Source: Anaerosoma tenue (GTDB lineage Bacteria; Actinomycetota; Coriobacteriia; Anaerosomatales; Anaerosomataceae). Taken from it: a DNA stretch of 64,000 nt. The translations under genes were made by a program, and so were the position numbers. Positions 7,186 through 18,531 of this stretch are shown here, piece by piece (position 1 is the first letter of the stretch; each line of letters begins with the position of its first letter). Where the stretch lies: positions 434,001 through 498,000 of the forward strand of contig NZ_JALNTY010000001.1 of assembly GCF_023161965.1 (NCBI RefSeq). Direction: 5' to 3'. The notes beneath the pieces were generated by a model. That model worked only from the letters and a program-made list of their open reading frames with translations, searched no databases and was not told the origin of the DNA.

Positions 7186-7412
7186 ATCTACCGCTACAGA
7201 TCACTCTGATAGCCATCCTGGCATGGCTTCTGGCCCCACTTGAAGCATGGGTGCTGTTGAACTCTGTGGTCTCTCTCCTCATAGGCCAACAATCCGACGA
7301 TCCTGAAGAGCGATCACGGCGCCTGAAGGCAATGACTCTCACCCTAAGGCGCACCGCGGTTCTTGCCTGGATCGGGTTCCTTGTTCTCTGGTTGCTGAGC
7401 CCAAGGCAGTAG
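7182..7412 (+). CDS. Two-helix membrane protein, likely immunity protein of the Rhs toxin
   Basis: A 76-residue protein starting MNLPLQITLIAILAWLL. Hydrophobic segments lie at about residues 5-35 and 52-72, with a charged loop (DDPEERSRRLK) between them. Its ATG overlaps the Rhs stop codon (ATGA). Polymorphic toxins are routinely followed by a small cognate immunity gene in this coupled arrangement. A membrane-embedded immunity protein would fit a toxin that acts at the membrane. No named immunity family is recognised, so the role rests on position. Confidence 0.6.
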   Translation: MNLPLQITLIAILAWLLAPLEAWVLLNSVVSLLIGQQSDDPEERSRRLKAMTLTLRRTAVLAWIGFLVLWLLSPRQ

Positions 7413-7570
7413 ACGAGAATGCCTGACTCTGCGATCCCGCTCTTTGCGCTTCCGCAAAGCTGGCCTTGCACATTGTCGCTTGCGCCTCCGCTCGGGGTGC
7501 GACGACTTCGTGCTGCCACCCAATGGCCTCGCAGTGCTCACGACCCGCGGACCCACCCAAGCAAACTCCC

Positions 7571-8740
7571 CTACCGCTTCGCCACCCGCCGGAAGACCTC
7601 GGTGTACCGCGGGACAAGCCGCTCGAACGTGTACGGCTCGGCGATCGCCCTGGCCGTGCCGGGAGCGGGGCGCTCGGCGATCAGGCTCCGCAACCTGGCC
7701 ACAAGCTGCTCCTGCGTCCCGTACCGCATGTCCGCCGGATAGAGCTCCGGATACGCCAGCCGGTCCGGTACGAGCGGTGCACACCCGGCATAGGCCGCCT
7801 CGAGCATCGCCAGGCCAAAGAACTCGTTGCGCGCAGTGGAGACGGCGATGTCTGCGCTGGCGAGCAAGCGCGCGTACTCGGCACGCGATCCGGGCTCCCC
7901 CACGTGCACCAGGCGATCACCGAGCGATGAGGCCGCCTCCACCACGAGCGCCTCGGTCTCCCGGAACGACTGGCCCGCGATCGCCACCTCGAACTCCAGA
8001 CCCTCGGCCGCAAGCGCACCCACCGCCGCGAAGAACGCCTCCGGGTCCTTGTCGTGCTCCCAGCGGTGCGGCCACACGATGCGCGGACGCGGGCCTCGGG
8101 TGACTGGCGCACCATCGAACGGCGCCGGGTCGAACGGCGGCGGCACCACCTCCGAGCGCGCGGCGATGCGCTCGGCCACGCCCTGCGGCCGGTGGTCGGG
8201 GAACTCGCGCAGGAAGCCGGGGATCTCGGCGAGGAAACCGTCGAGGTTGTAGCGGGTGTTGAAGAGGCAGCGTTCAGCGGTAAGAGCGCTCGTGATGTTG
8301 GTGAGCGCGAACTGGTAGTCCCACTCGGCGGTGTGGCGGTTGGGGTACAGCAGTTGGTTCTCGTGGAAGTACACAATGCGCGGCACATCCGCCACCGCCT
8401 CGCCCGCGAGCGCCACGAACTCCGCCAGGTTCACGAAGGTGGATGCGTAGATGACGTCCCAGGCGCGATCGGGATGCAGGCGCCCTGCCTCTCCGCCCGG
8501 GTGCGCCTCGCGCCACGCTGCAGCGAGCGCGCGGGCTTCCTCGGCCATGGTGATCGCCGAGCCTCGCATGCGCCACTTCCACTTCCGTGGCGGCAGGGTG
8601 AGTACATCGAACGCGAAGCCGAGGGGCTCCATGCGCCCGATCAGGCCGTCGAGCACTGCGCGATGCGAGCCGCCGTAGTAGGGCTCGAGCGCCAGCACGC
8701 GGATGGGGGCGTCTGTGGAGCGCGCTGCGGGGTCGCTCAT
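7571..8740 (-). CDS. Glycosyltransferase, tRNA-queuosine alpha-mannosyltransferase-like (DUF3524)
   Basis: A 389-residue protein. The N-terminus carries the DUF3524 signature ALEPYYGGSHRAVLDGL followed by LTLPPRKWKWRMRGSA, found in the vertebrate GTDC1/QTMAN enzyme that mannosylates queuosine in tRNA-Asp. A central YFHENQLLYP motif is also conserved. The C-terminal half is a GT4-type Rossmann domain with the donor-binding region TARNEFFGLAMLEAAYAGC. The ATG overlaps the thiI stop by 4 bp, tying it to another tRNA-modifying enzyme. Family membership is solid; the bacterial substrate is inferred. A plain sugar transferase is the alternative. Confidence 0.8.
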   Translation of the reverse strand: MSDPAARSTDAPIRVLALEPYYGGSHRAVLDGLIGRMEPLGFAFDVLTLPPRKWKWRMRGSAITMAEEARALAAAWREAHPGGEAGRLHPDRAWDVIYASTFVNLAEFVALAGEAVADVPRIVYFHENQLLYPNRHTAEWDYQFALTNITSALTAERCLFNTRYNLDGFLAEIPGFLREFPDHRPQGVAERIAARSEVVPPPFDPAPFDGAPVTRGPRPRIVWPHRWEHDKDPEAFFAAVGALAAEGLEFEVAIAGQSFRETEALVVEAASSLGDRLVHVGEPGSRAEYARLLASADIAVSTARNEFFGLAMLEAAYAGCAPLVPDRLAYPELYPADMRYGTQEQLVARLRSLIAERPAPGTARAIAEPYTFERLVPRYTEVFRRVAKR

Positions 8741-9939
8741 CCTCGGCCCCTCCCTCGCCTGCCGGCGGTGGGGAAGCTCTCGGAGGTGGCGCCGTAAAGC
8801 GCCTCGGCCACCAGACCGTCGACGTCGAGACCAGCCTCGGCCTCCTCCAGCTCCTTGGCGCGCGCATGAGTCTCCGGGCGCCGCGGCATGAAGAGCGTGC
8901 AGCAGTCGTCGTCGCATGCGATCGAGAGGTCGTACGTGCCGATGGCGCGCGCCTCGGCCACGATCTCCTGCTTGTCCGAGCCGATGAGCGGCCGCAACAC
9001 AGGCAGGGTGGCCACGGCGTCGATGGCCCCGATGTTGTCGAGCGTCTGCGACGCCACCTGACCCAGGCTCTCCCCCGTCACGAGCGCCTTGGCGCGCTCG
9101 GCCTCGGCGATCCGCTCGGCGACCCTCACCATGAACCTGCGGTAGAGGAGCACCCTGAGGTCGTCGGGGGCGTCGAGCGCGATGCGCCGCTGCACCTCGC
9201 CGAACGGCACCGTGTACAGGCGCTCCATCCCGCCGCCGCGTGCGAGCACGCGTGCGATCTCGGCAGCGTAGTGCTCTGAGCGCCCGGTAGTCTGCGGACG
9301 GCCCGAGAAGTGCACACCCACCACGAACGCCCCGCGCCGCATGATGCGCCACGCGGCCACGGGCGAGTCGATGCCCGAGGACAGGAGCGCCACCACGCCT
9401 CCCGAGGTGCCCACCGGCAGTCCCCCGATGCCCTCGCAGCGCTGCGTCCACACATACGCCGCCGACTGCACCACCGCAATCCACACCGTGATGTCGGGCG
9501 AGTCCAGGTCTACCGTGAGCCCCGTCTGCATGCGCACGATCTCGCCCACGCGACGGTTCATCTCCATGCTGGTCTCGTCGTGGTCGGTGGCCGACCGCCG
9601 GGCGTCGATCGCGAACGTGCCGGCCGAGCCGCCCAGCCGGGCGACGGCCCCGTGTGCCTCAGCGAGCGCGGCCTCGGCTATCGCCTCGGGTGTGCGCTCG
9701 ACCTCCCGGCCGTACGCCACGTACGCCACGCCCGGCGTGCCGGCGATGGTGTCGAGCACGGATGAGGGATCTGTGTCACGCGGGATATGCACGGCAACGC
9801 GGCTCGCCACGCGGGCCACCTCAACGCCAGGGACGCCCCGCAGCGCCCAGCGCAGGTTCGATTCGAGCCTGCGTTCGAACTGCCCCCTGTTGCGGCCCTT
9901 GAGGCCGATCTCGTGGTAGTGCACCAAGGCCGTCCGCAC
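8737..9939 (-). CDS. thiI: tRNA 4-thiouridine synthase ThiI
   Basis: A 400-residue ThiI without a rhodanese extension. An N-terminal ferredoxin-like domain (MRTALVHYHEIGLKGRNRGQ) and THUMP domain precede the PP-loop ATPase motif SSGIDSPVAAWRIMRRG. The C-terminal ACDDDCCTLFMPRRPETHA motif is typical of the family. ThiI adenylates U8 of tRNA for sulfur transfer; lacking a rhodanese domain, this type takes sulfur from a partner such as a cysteine desulfurase. The GTG at 9939 is the only suitable start near the conserved N-terminus. It is followed by the coupled mannosyltransferase-like gene. Confidence 0.95.
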   Translation of the reverse strand: MRTALVHYHEIGLKGRNRGQFERRLESNLRWALRGVPGVEVARVASRVAVHIPRDTDPSSVLDTIAGTPGVAYVAYGREVERTPEAIAEAALAEAHGAVARLGGSAGTFAIDARRSATDHDETSMEMNRRVGEIVRMQTGLTVDLDSPDITVWIAVVQSAAYVWTQRCEGIGGLPVGTSGGVVALLSSGIDSPVAAWRIMRRGAFVVGVHFSGRPQTTGRSEHYAAEIARVLARGGGMERLYTVPFGEVQRRIALDAPDDLRVLLYRRFMVRVAERIAEAERAKALVTGESLGQVASQTLDNIGAIDAVATLPVLRPLIGSDKQEIVAEARAIGTYDLSIACDDDCCTLFMPRRPETHARAKELEEAEAGLDVDGLVAEALYGATSESFPTAGRRGRGRG

Positions 9940-9974
9940 CCGCGCTCACGCCCCCTTTGCCGCACTCGTACCTG

Positions 9975-10018
9975 AACAAGAAGATGCCCCGACACCGCCT
10001 GCGCGGCACCGGGGCATC
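9975..10018 (-). terminator. Terminator after rpoZ
   Basis: GATGCCCCG (9983-9991) pairs perfectly with CGGGGCATC (10010-10018), with further GC pairing inside. On the minus strand the stem is followed by TTCTTGTTC. It lies between the rpoZ stop and the thiI start and closes the mihF-gmk-rpoZ unit. Confidence 0.75.
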
Positions 10019-10040
10019 GGCACTGCTTGCTGGTGCGCCG

Positions 10041-10289
10041 CTACTTGTAGCTCTCCGTGACGCGCTCGTAGCTCACGTCGCCGTTGGCGATCTCGTCGAG
10101 CGCGAGCGTGAGCGGCTTGGTGCTCGTGATCTGCGCGATCTGCGGCGCCTGCATGGTGAGCAGAGCCTGGTCGCGCACGCCATGGATCATGTCGTTGATC
10201 TGCCGCGCGCGCTTGGCGGCCACGATGCAGAGCGTGTACTTGGAATCGACCTTCTCGAGCAACTGGTCGATCTCGGGCTTGATGACCAT
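10041..10289 (-). CDS. rpoZ: RNA polymerase omega subunit
   Basis: An 82-residue omega subunit. Conserved parts are VIKPEIDQLLEKVDSKYTLC, then VAAKRARQINDM and the C-terminal KPLTLALDEIANGDVSYE. It promotes assembly and stability of RNA polymerase through the beta-prime subunit. The ATG at 10289 is chosen because an AAGGA site lies 10 bases upstream and the frame follows the gmk stop by a single base (TGATATG). Longer in-frame starts at 10307 and 10364 lack a ribosome site. It is the last gene of the unit before the terminator. Confidence 0.93.
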   Translation of the reverse strand: MVIKPEIDQLLEKVDSKYTLCIVAAKRARQINDMIHGVRDQALLTMQAPQIAQITSTKPLTLALDEIANGDVSYERVTESYK

Positions 10290-10290
10290 A

Positions 10291-10866
10291 TCAGCGACAT
10301 CCTTCATAGGGTCGGTGGGATTCGACGATGCCGGCCAACCGTTCCGTGGCCATGACAACATCATCGTTTTCTACCACATGATCGTATGTCCCCACAAGGC
10401 GGAGTTCCCTCTCGGCGGTCTCCAGACGGGTCCTGACCTGCTCGTCCGTCTCGGCGCCACGATGCCTGATCCGCCGCTCGAGTTCGCCGAGCGAAGGCGC
10501 GGTGATGAACACCAGCACCGACTCGGGCATCTGCTCCTTCACCTGGAACGCTCCCTGCGGGTCGATCTCGAGGATGACGTCCACCCCTTCGGCCAGGCGC
10601 TCCTCCACGGTGGACCGCAGCGTGCCGTAACGGTTGCCGTGGACCTCGGCCCACTCGAGGAACTCCCCCGCCTCCACCCGGCGCTCGAACTCCCCGGGCG
10701 TGAGGAACACGTAGTCCACGCCGTCCACCTCGCCAGGGCGCGGCAAGCGCGTGGTGGCCGAGACGGACACCCACAGACGCGGAACCCTGGCCACCAGACG
10801 GTCGACCAGAGTTCCTTTGCCGGCCCCCGAGGGGCCCGAGATGATGAACAGCGAGCCCGGCTGCAT
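10291..10866 (-). CDS. gmk: Guanylate kinase
   Basis: A 191-residue enzyme phosphorylating GMP to GDP with ATP. The P-loop is SGPSGAGKGTL. The GMP-binding region carries SATTRLPRPGEVDGVDYVF and EWAEVHGNRYGT, and the lid carries RIRHRGAETDEQVRTRL. Length is normal. ATG 10866 is preferred to the TTG three bases upstream. The neighbours mihF and rpoZ are in the same order as in Mycobacterium. Confidence 0.96.
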   Translation of the reverse strand: MQPGSLFIISGPSGAGKGTLVDRLVARVPRLWVSVSATTRLPRPGEVDGVDYVFLTPGEFERRVEAGEFLEWAEVHGNRYGTLRSTVEERLAEGVDVILEIDPQGAFQVKEQMPESVLVFITAPSLGELERRIRHRGAETDEQVRTRLETAERELRLVGTYDHVVENDDVVMATERLAGIVESHRPYEGCR

Positions 10867-10882
10867 CAACAGCGGTACCGGG

Positions 10883-11191
10883 CTAGCCGAGACGCTTCAT
10901 GAGCTGCTCGCGCTGCCGCGCGCCAAGACCCTGCACACGGCGGCTCTCGGAGATCTCGAGCTCACCCATGATCTTGGCGGCCTTGGCCTTGCCGAAACCG
11001 GGCAGGCTCTCGAGCAACGTGGACACCTTCATGCGGGCAACGATGGGGTCGTCCGACTTGGCCATCACATCGGCGAACGACATCGAGCCGCTCTTGATCT
11101 TCTGGCGGAGCTCCGCGCGCGCCTGGCGGGCCTGGGCAGCCTTTTCCAGAGCCTTCTTGCGGTCGGCCTCGGACAGGTTCGGTAGAGCCAT
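10883..11191 (-). CDS. mihF: Actinobacterial integration host factor (mIHF)
   Basis: A 102-residue nucleoid protein. The helix-rich N-terminus (ADRKKALEKAAQARQARAEL) precedes the H2TH-like core (STLLESLPGFGKAKAAKIM, then ESRRVQGLG) characteristic of actinobacterial IHF, which is unrelated to the IhfA/B family. It bends and bridges DNA in the nucleoid. ATG 11191 has an AAGGAGG site 5 bases upstream. A promoter-like pair lies at 11276-11304, so mihF-gmk-rpoZ can be expressed apart from the pyr operon. Confidence 0.95.
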   Translation of the reverse strand: MALPNLSEADRKKALEKAAQARQARAELRQKIKSGSMSFADVMAKSDDPIVARMKVSTLLESLPGFGKAKAAKIMGELEISESRRVQGLGARQREQLMKRLG

Positions 11192-11275
11192 GGTCCCTCC
11201 TTGCGGTTCGGTGCGGTTCCCCACAACGTATCACGTGTCCCACGGCCGACGACACTCACGACCGCAGCGTGCTTG

Positions 11276-11304
11276 ATGTTACCCCTGACCTGCGGCGATG
11301 CCAA
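11276..11304 (-). promoter_or_regulatory. Putative mihF promoter
   Basis: Minus-strand TTGGCA (11299-11304) and TAACAT (11276-11281) are exactly 17 bases apart, in the 120-bp gap between the pyrE stop and mihF. Confidence 0.55.
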
Positions 11305-11311
11305 GTGGAAA

Positions 11312-11890
11312 CTAGCCGAGCCTCCGGCTGCCGGGCGAGTCGATGGGCGTTCCGGCGGCGCACTGGGCGCATCCGGCCGGCTCCACAGACTCGACTTCGA
11401 GTCGAAGGAGAGGCAGATACCGCTCGCCGAACGCCTTCTCCCCACCACGGTCGATGATCGAGGTCACGGCCGCCACTTCGCCGCCGGCCGCCTTCACGAG
11501 GGCGACCACCTCGGCCACGCTGCCACCCGTGGTGACCACGTCTTCAACCACCAGCACGCGCTGTCCGGGCTCGATGGAGAAGCTGCGACGGAACACCATC
11601 TCCCCGTTCTGCCGCTCGCTGAAGATGAACTTGACCCCCAGGGCCTGCGCCACAGCGAACCCGATGATGATCCCGCCCACCGCCGGGGCCGCCACCACAT
11701 CGATCCGCTCGTCGGCCATCTTGGCGGCCATCGCCCCGGCGAGCCGGGTGGTGAGCGCGGGATCCTCGAGCACCCGCGCGCACTGCACGTACGTATCGGA
11801 GTGCCGTCCGCTCGTGAGCTGGAAGTGGCCGTGCAGGATGGCCCCAGCGTCCTTCAGGGCTTCGAGCACGCCCTCCTCGGTGATCGTCAT
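11312..11890 (-). CDS. pyrE: Orotate phosphoribosyltransferase
   Basis: A 192-residue enzyme converting orotate and PRPP to OMP. The PRPP-binding motif is VLVVEDVVTTGGSV, preceded by VAAPAVGGIIIGFAVAQ and the flexible-loop region FSERQNGEMVFRR. The C-terminus has a CAQC pair of unknown purpose. The ATG overlaps the pyrF stop by 4 bp. It is the last gene of the pyrimidine operon. Confidence 0.96.
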   Translation of the reverse strand: MTITEEGVLEALKDAGAILHGHFQLTSGRHSDTYVQCARVLEDPALTTRLAGAMAAKMADERIDVVAAPAVGGIIIGFAVAQALGVKFIFSERQNGEMVFRRSFSIEPGQRVLVVEDVVTTGGSVAEVVALVKAAGGEVAAVTSIIDRGGEKAFGERYLPLLRLEVESVEPAGCAQCAAGTPIDSPGSRRLG

Positions 11891-12678
11891 GCGCTCATCT
11901 CCTTCACGATGGCCTTCGCGGCCGCCGCGGGATCGGCGGCGCCCGTGATCGGCCTGCCGATCACGAGGTGCGACGCGCCGGCGCCGATCGCCTCGGCCGG
12001 TGTGGCCGTACGCGCCTGGTCGCCTGCGTCCTCCCCTGCCGGGCGTACGCCGGGTGTGACGATGAGCGCTTCGGCGCCGAGCATCTCGCGCATCCCGGCC
12101 GCCTCCCGGGGCGAGCACACCACGCCGTCGCACCCTGCGTCGCGTGCGATGGTGGCAAGCAGGCCCACCCGCTCGGCCGCGGGCATCGCGATGCCGAGCG
12201 AGGCGAGGGCCGCGTCGTCGAGGCTCGTGAGCACGGTGACCGCCACCACTTTGGGGCGCGGCACGCCGAACTTCACGGCCGACGCGGTGACGCTGGCCAC
12301 CGCGGCCTCGAGCATCGCGGTGCCGCCCGAGGCGTGCACGGTGAACATATCCGCCCCGGCGCGGGTGAGCGTGCGGCACGCGCCCTCCACCTGGTGCGGG
12401 ATGTCGTGGAGTTTGAGGTCTACGAACACCTTGAAGCCCAGTGCGCGCAGGTCGCGCACGATCGAGGGTCCCTCGGCGTAGTAGAGGGTCATCCCCACCT
12501 TCACCCATCCCACCGTGCTCACGAGCGAACGCGCTATCTCGAGAGCACGCGCCGCGTCGGGCTGGTCGAGAGCCACGATCACGCGATCACGCATCGCGCC
12601 CGCGCCGGACCCATCGCTGTCTCCTCGCGACCCCGTCCTCGTGCGCGGCGAGCCTACGATCCCTTCAGGTATCTCCAT
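11887..12678 (-). CDS. pyrF: Orotidine 5'-phosphate decarboxylase
   Basis: A 263-residue TIM-barrel enzyme making UMP from OMP. It shows VIVALDQPDAARAL, the catalytic FVDLKLHDIPHQV with its Lys and Asp residues, the HASGG segment and the phosphate-binding VIGRPIT. The ATG at 12678 has AAGGGG 5 bases upstream and overlaps the pyrD stop (TGATG). It adds about 28 residues before the usual MRDRVIVALDQ start (12594), which has no good ribosome site. Whether the extension is translated is uncertain. Confidence 0.94.
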   Translation of the reverse strand: MEIPEGIVGSPRTRTGSRGDSDGSGAGAMRDRVIVALDQPDAARALEIARSLVSTVGWVKVGMTLYYAEGPSIVRDLRALGFKVFVDLKLHDIPHQVEGACRTLTRAGADMFTVHASGGTAMLEAAVASVTASAVKFGVPRPKVVAVTVLTSLDDAALASLGIAMPAAERVGLLATIARDAGCDGVVCSPREAAGMREMLGAEALIVTPGVRPAGEDAGDQARTATPAEAIGAGASHLVIGRPITGAADPAAAAKAIVKEMSA

Positions 12679-13610
12679 CACAACCCCTTCTCAGGCCATG
12701 CGGCGCCGACCAGGTGAGCCACCCGCTCGATCCCGTGCGCCTCACAGTACCGTTCCAGCCCAACGACCACACCCACCGTGGAGGTGGGATCCATGAAGTT
12801 CGCGGTGCCCACAGCCACGGCGGTGGCGCCCGCAAGCATGAACTCGGCCGCATCGCGCGCGTCCGTGATGCCGCCCATCCCGATCACCGGCACATCCACG
12901 GCGCGGGCCACCTGCCACACCATGCGTACCGCGACAGGCCTGATGGCCGGACCGGAGAGCCCGCCGAACCCGCGTGCGAGCACGGGCCGGCGCGTGCGTG
13001 TGTCGATCGCCATGCCGAGCAGGGTGTTCACCAGGCTGATGGCGTCAGCGCCCTGGGCCTCCACCGCACGCGCGATCTCGGCGATGTCGGTCACGTTGGG
13101 GCTCAACTTCACGATGAGGGTCTTGCGGGTGGCCCGGCGCACCGCGCGCACCACCTCGGCGGCGGCGGGACATGAGGTGCCGAACACCATCCCGCCGGCA
13201 TCCACATTGGGGCACGAGATGTTCACCTCGAGCGCGCTCACCGCGGCCTCGGCGTCCAGACGTTCGGTCACCGCCACGTACTCGTCCACGCTGTGGCCCA
13301 CAACATTCACCACAACGGGCACGTCTTGCCCGGCCAGCCACGCGAGATCGTTCTCGCAGAACTGCTCCACGCCCGGGTTCTGCAGCCCGATCGAGTTCAG
13401 CATGCCCGAGGGAGTCTCGACGATCCGCGGCCCCTCGTTCCCGGCCCATGAATCGACCGACACGCCCTTGGTCACCACGGCGCCCAGGCGCGAGAGGTCC
13501 ACGAACTGCGCGTACTCCCGGCCCGAACCGAACGTGCCCGACGCGGTCATCACCGGATTGCGGAGCTCGAGCTCCCCGATGCGCACGCCCATGTCCACGC
13601 GTCCGCTCAT
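12678..13610 (-). CDS. pyrD: Dihydroorotate dehydrogenase, class 1B catalytic subunit
   Basis: A 310-residue FMN enzyme oxidising dihydroorotate to orotate. Class 1 features are MTASGTFGSGREYAQF, the substrate loop NSIGLQNPGVEQF, the active-site cysteine in EVNISCPNVDAGGMVFG and the FMN-binding VIGMGGITDARDAAEF. The adjacent overlapping pyrK shows it is the NAD-linked 1B type, in which electrons pass to NAD through the PyrK FAD and iron-sulfur cluster. ATG 13610 overlaps the pyrK stop by 4 bp. Confidence 0.96.
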   Translation of the reverse strand: MSGRVDMGVRIGELELRNPVMTASGTFGSGREYAQFVDLSRLGAVVTKGVSVDSWAGNEGPRIVETPSGMLNSIGLQNPGVEQFCENDLAWLAGQDVPVVVNVVGHSVDEYVAVTERLDAEAAVSALEVNISCPNVDAGGMVFGTSCPAAAEVVRAVRRATRKTLIVKLSPNVTDIAEIARAVEAQGADAISLVNTLLGMAIDTRTRRPVLARGFGGLSGPAIRPVAVRMVWQVARAVDVPVIGMGGITDARDAAEFMLAGATAVAVGTANFMDPTSTVGVVVGLERYCEAHGIERVAHLVGAAWPEKGL

Positions 13611-14418
13611 CCGGCCACCTCCGCATCGCCGGAAGGTTCCCACGCGATCGTCGCCGCATCGAACACGGGGCCGTCCACGCATGCGCGCTTCAGCCCGTCG
13701 CTCGTGGCCACCACGCACGACAGGCACGCTCCCACTCCGCACGCCATGAGGCGCTCGAGCGACACCTGGCAGGCCACGCCGGCCTCCGCGCACTGCGCCG
13801 CCACGATCCGCTGCATCGGCTCGGGGCCGCACACATACACCACGTCGGGGCGCTCGCGTTCCAGCGCCTCGGGCGTGAGCACGGTGACGAACCCGCATGT
13901 GCCCGCCGAGCCGTCGTCGGTGGCCACGAGGGTGCGCCGGCAGAGCGACTCGAAGAGCTGCCGGGCGACCAGGCGTCCTGCCGAGGGAGCGCCGAGCGCG
14001 AACGTCACGTCCACCTCGCGCGCCGCCAGCTCCTCGACGAGCATCCCCATCGGCGCCGCGCCCAGCCCGCCGGCCACCACCAGCGCCCTGGTGGCGTCCC
14101 CGGGCACGGACCACCCGGCGCCGAGCGGCCCGATCACGTCCATCACGTCTCCCGGGATCGCCTCGGCGAGCACCTTCGTGCCCCGCCCCACCACCTGGTA
14201 GAGGATCTCGAGACGCCCGTCGTAAGCGCGGTGCACCGAGAACGGACGGCGCAGGATGAAGTCGGCGCCCCGGGCTATGCGCAGGTGCACGAACTGCCCG
14301 GGCGCGATCGACGCGGCCGTGCGGGGCGCATCGAAGACCACGCGGCCCACGTCGTCGGCCACGCGCTCGTTGGAGACCACCGCCACCGGCTCGATGGCGG
14401 CGCCGCGCTCATCACACA

Positions 14419-14419
<1 letters not shown>
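13607..14419 (-). CDS. pyrK: Dihydroorotate dehydrogenase electron transfer subunit
   Basis: A 270-residue FAD and 2Fe-2S protein. The flavin-binding domain has the RRPFSVHRAY motif. The NAD-binding domain has VVAGGLGAAPMGMLVEEL and YVCGPEPMQ. The C-terminus gives the four cluster cysteines in CGVGACLSCV followed by RACVDGPVF. It carries electrons from PyrD to NAD. The ATG overlaps the carB stop by one base (TGATG). Confidence 0.95.
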
Positions 14420-17637
<3,218 letters not shown>

Positions 17638-17679
17638 AGGCTCCCTGTTCTCCTCAAACGCGGCTGGTGCGGCGGTGCG

Positions 17680-18531
17680 TCACGGCACGATCAACACGGG
17701 GCAGCTGGCCTGTCGCATCAGCGTCATGGAGACGCTCCCCATCAGCATCTCCTGCACGGCGTTCCGCCCGCGTGTGCCCACGATCACCCCGCTGGCACGG
17801 CGCTCGCCGATCTCGTCCAGCACGGCGTGGACCGGCGTGTCGACGCGGATCGACACGCTTGATGGCATCTTCTGCTGTGTGCACATGGCCTGCAGGTTCT
17901 TCAGGTGGAACTCAGCGCCTTCCTCGGCCCGGCGCAGCTTCTCCCCGGTGAGCGCCGGATCGATGGCGTGAAGGAGCGTGAGGTGCTTCACCGCGCCCGG
18001 GGGCAGGTCCACCGTGAAGGTGAACGCATGGGCCGCCGAGAGCGAGAAGTCGGTGGCCAGCACGAGCTTCTCGCCGAAGCGCCGCAACAGCACCGCCGGG
18101 TCGGCCTGGTTGCGGAGCAGGTCGAACCTCACCACCAGGTGCGGGATGGTGGCCTCGCGCATGAGCCGGTCGGAGACGGAGCCCACGAACAGCTGGCCGG
18201 CCACCGACTTGGCGTGCGAGCCGTACACCGCGGCATCCACGTGCGTCTCGGCGGCAAGGGCGCTCAGTTCCTCCACGGGGTCGCCGGTCACCACCTGCAC
18301 CTCCACGCTCAGACCAGCGGCCGAGAGCTCCGACGCATGCTTCAGCAGCTGGTCGCGCGCCTCGTCGACCTTGCGCGCGATCAGCGGACCCTCCAGCCCC
18401 GAAGCCTCCACCACATGCCCGAGGATCACGTGCCGCACCCCGAGCGACGGAAGACCCCGCGCGAATGCGAGGATCAACGGATTGTCATCACTGAAATCGA
18501 CCGGTAGCAGGACCGTACGCACCACTGTCAC
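17680..18531 (-). CDS. Tandem universal stress protein, inserted between carA and carB
   Basis: About 283 residues forming two UspA domains. The first (residues about 1-150) has TVLLPVDFSDDNP and a nucleotide-loop-like GSHAKSVAGQLFVGSVSDRL. The second has LVLATDFS and the classical ATP-binding GTRGRNAVQEMLMGS. Family members bind ATP or other ligands and act in stress physiology. The GTG at 18531 overlaps the carA stop by 4 bp; GTG 18525 is spaced better from the GGGGAG site. It is co-transcribed with the pyrimidine genes, which is not a usual place for usp. A link to ATP or carbamoyl phosphate status is speculation. Confidence 0.9.
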   Translation of the reverse strand: MTVVRTVLLPVDFSDDNPLILAFARGLPSLGVRHVILGHVVEASGLEGPLIARKVDEARDQLLKHASELSAAGLSVEVQVVTGDPVEELSALAAETHVDAAVYGSHAKSVAGQLFVGSVSDRLMREATIPHLVVRFDLLRNQADPAVLLRRFGEKLVLATDFSLSAAHAFTFTVDLPPGAVKHLTLLHAIDPALTGEKLRRAEEGAEFHLKNLQAMCTQQKMPSSVSIRVDTPVHAVLDEIGERRASGVIVGTRGRNAVQEMLMGSVSMTLMRQASCPVLIVP

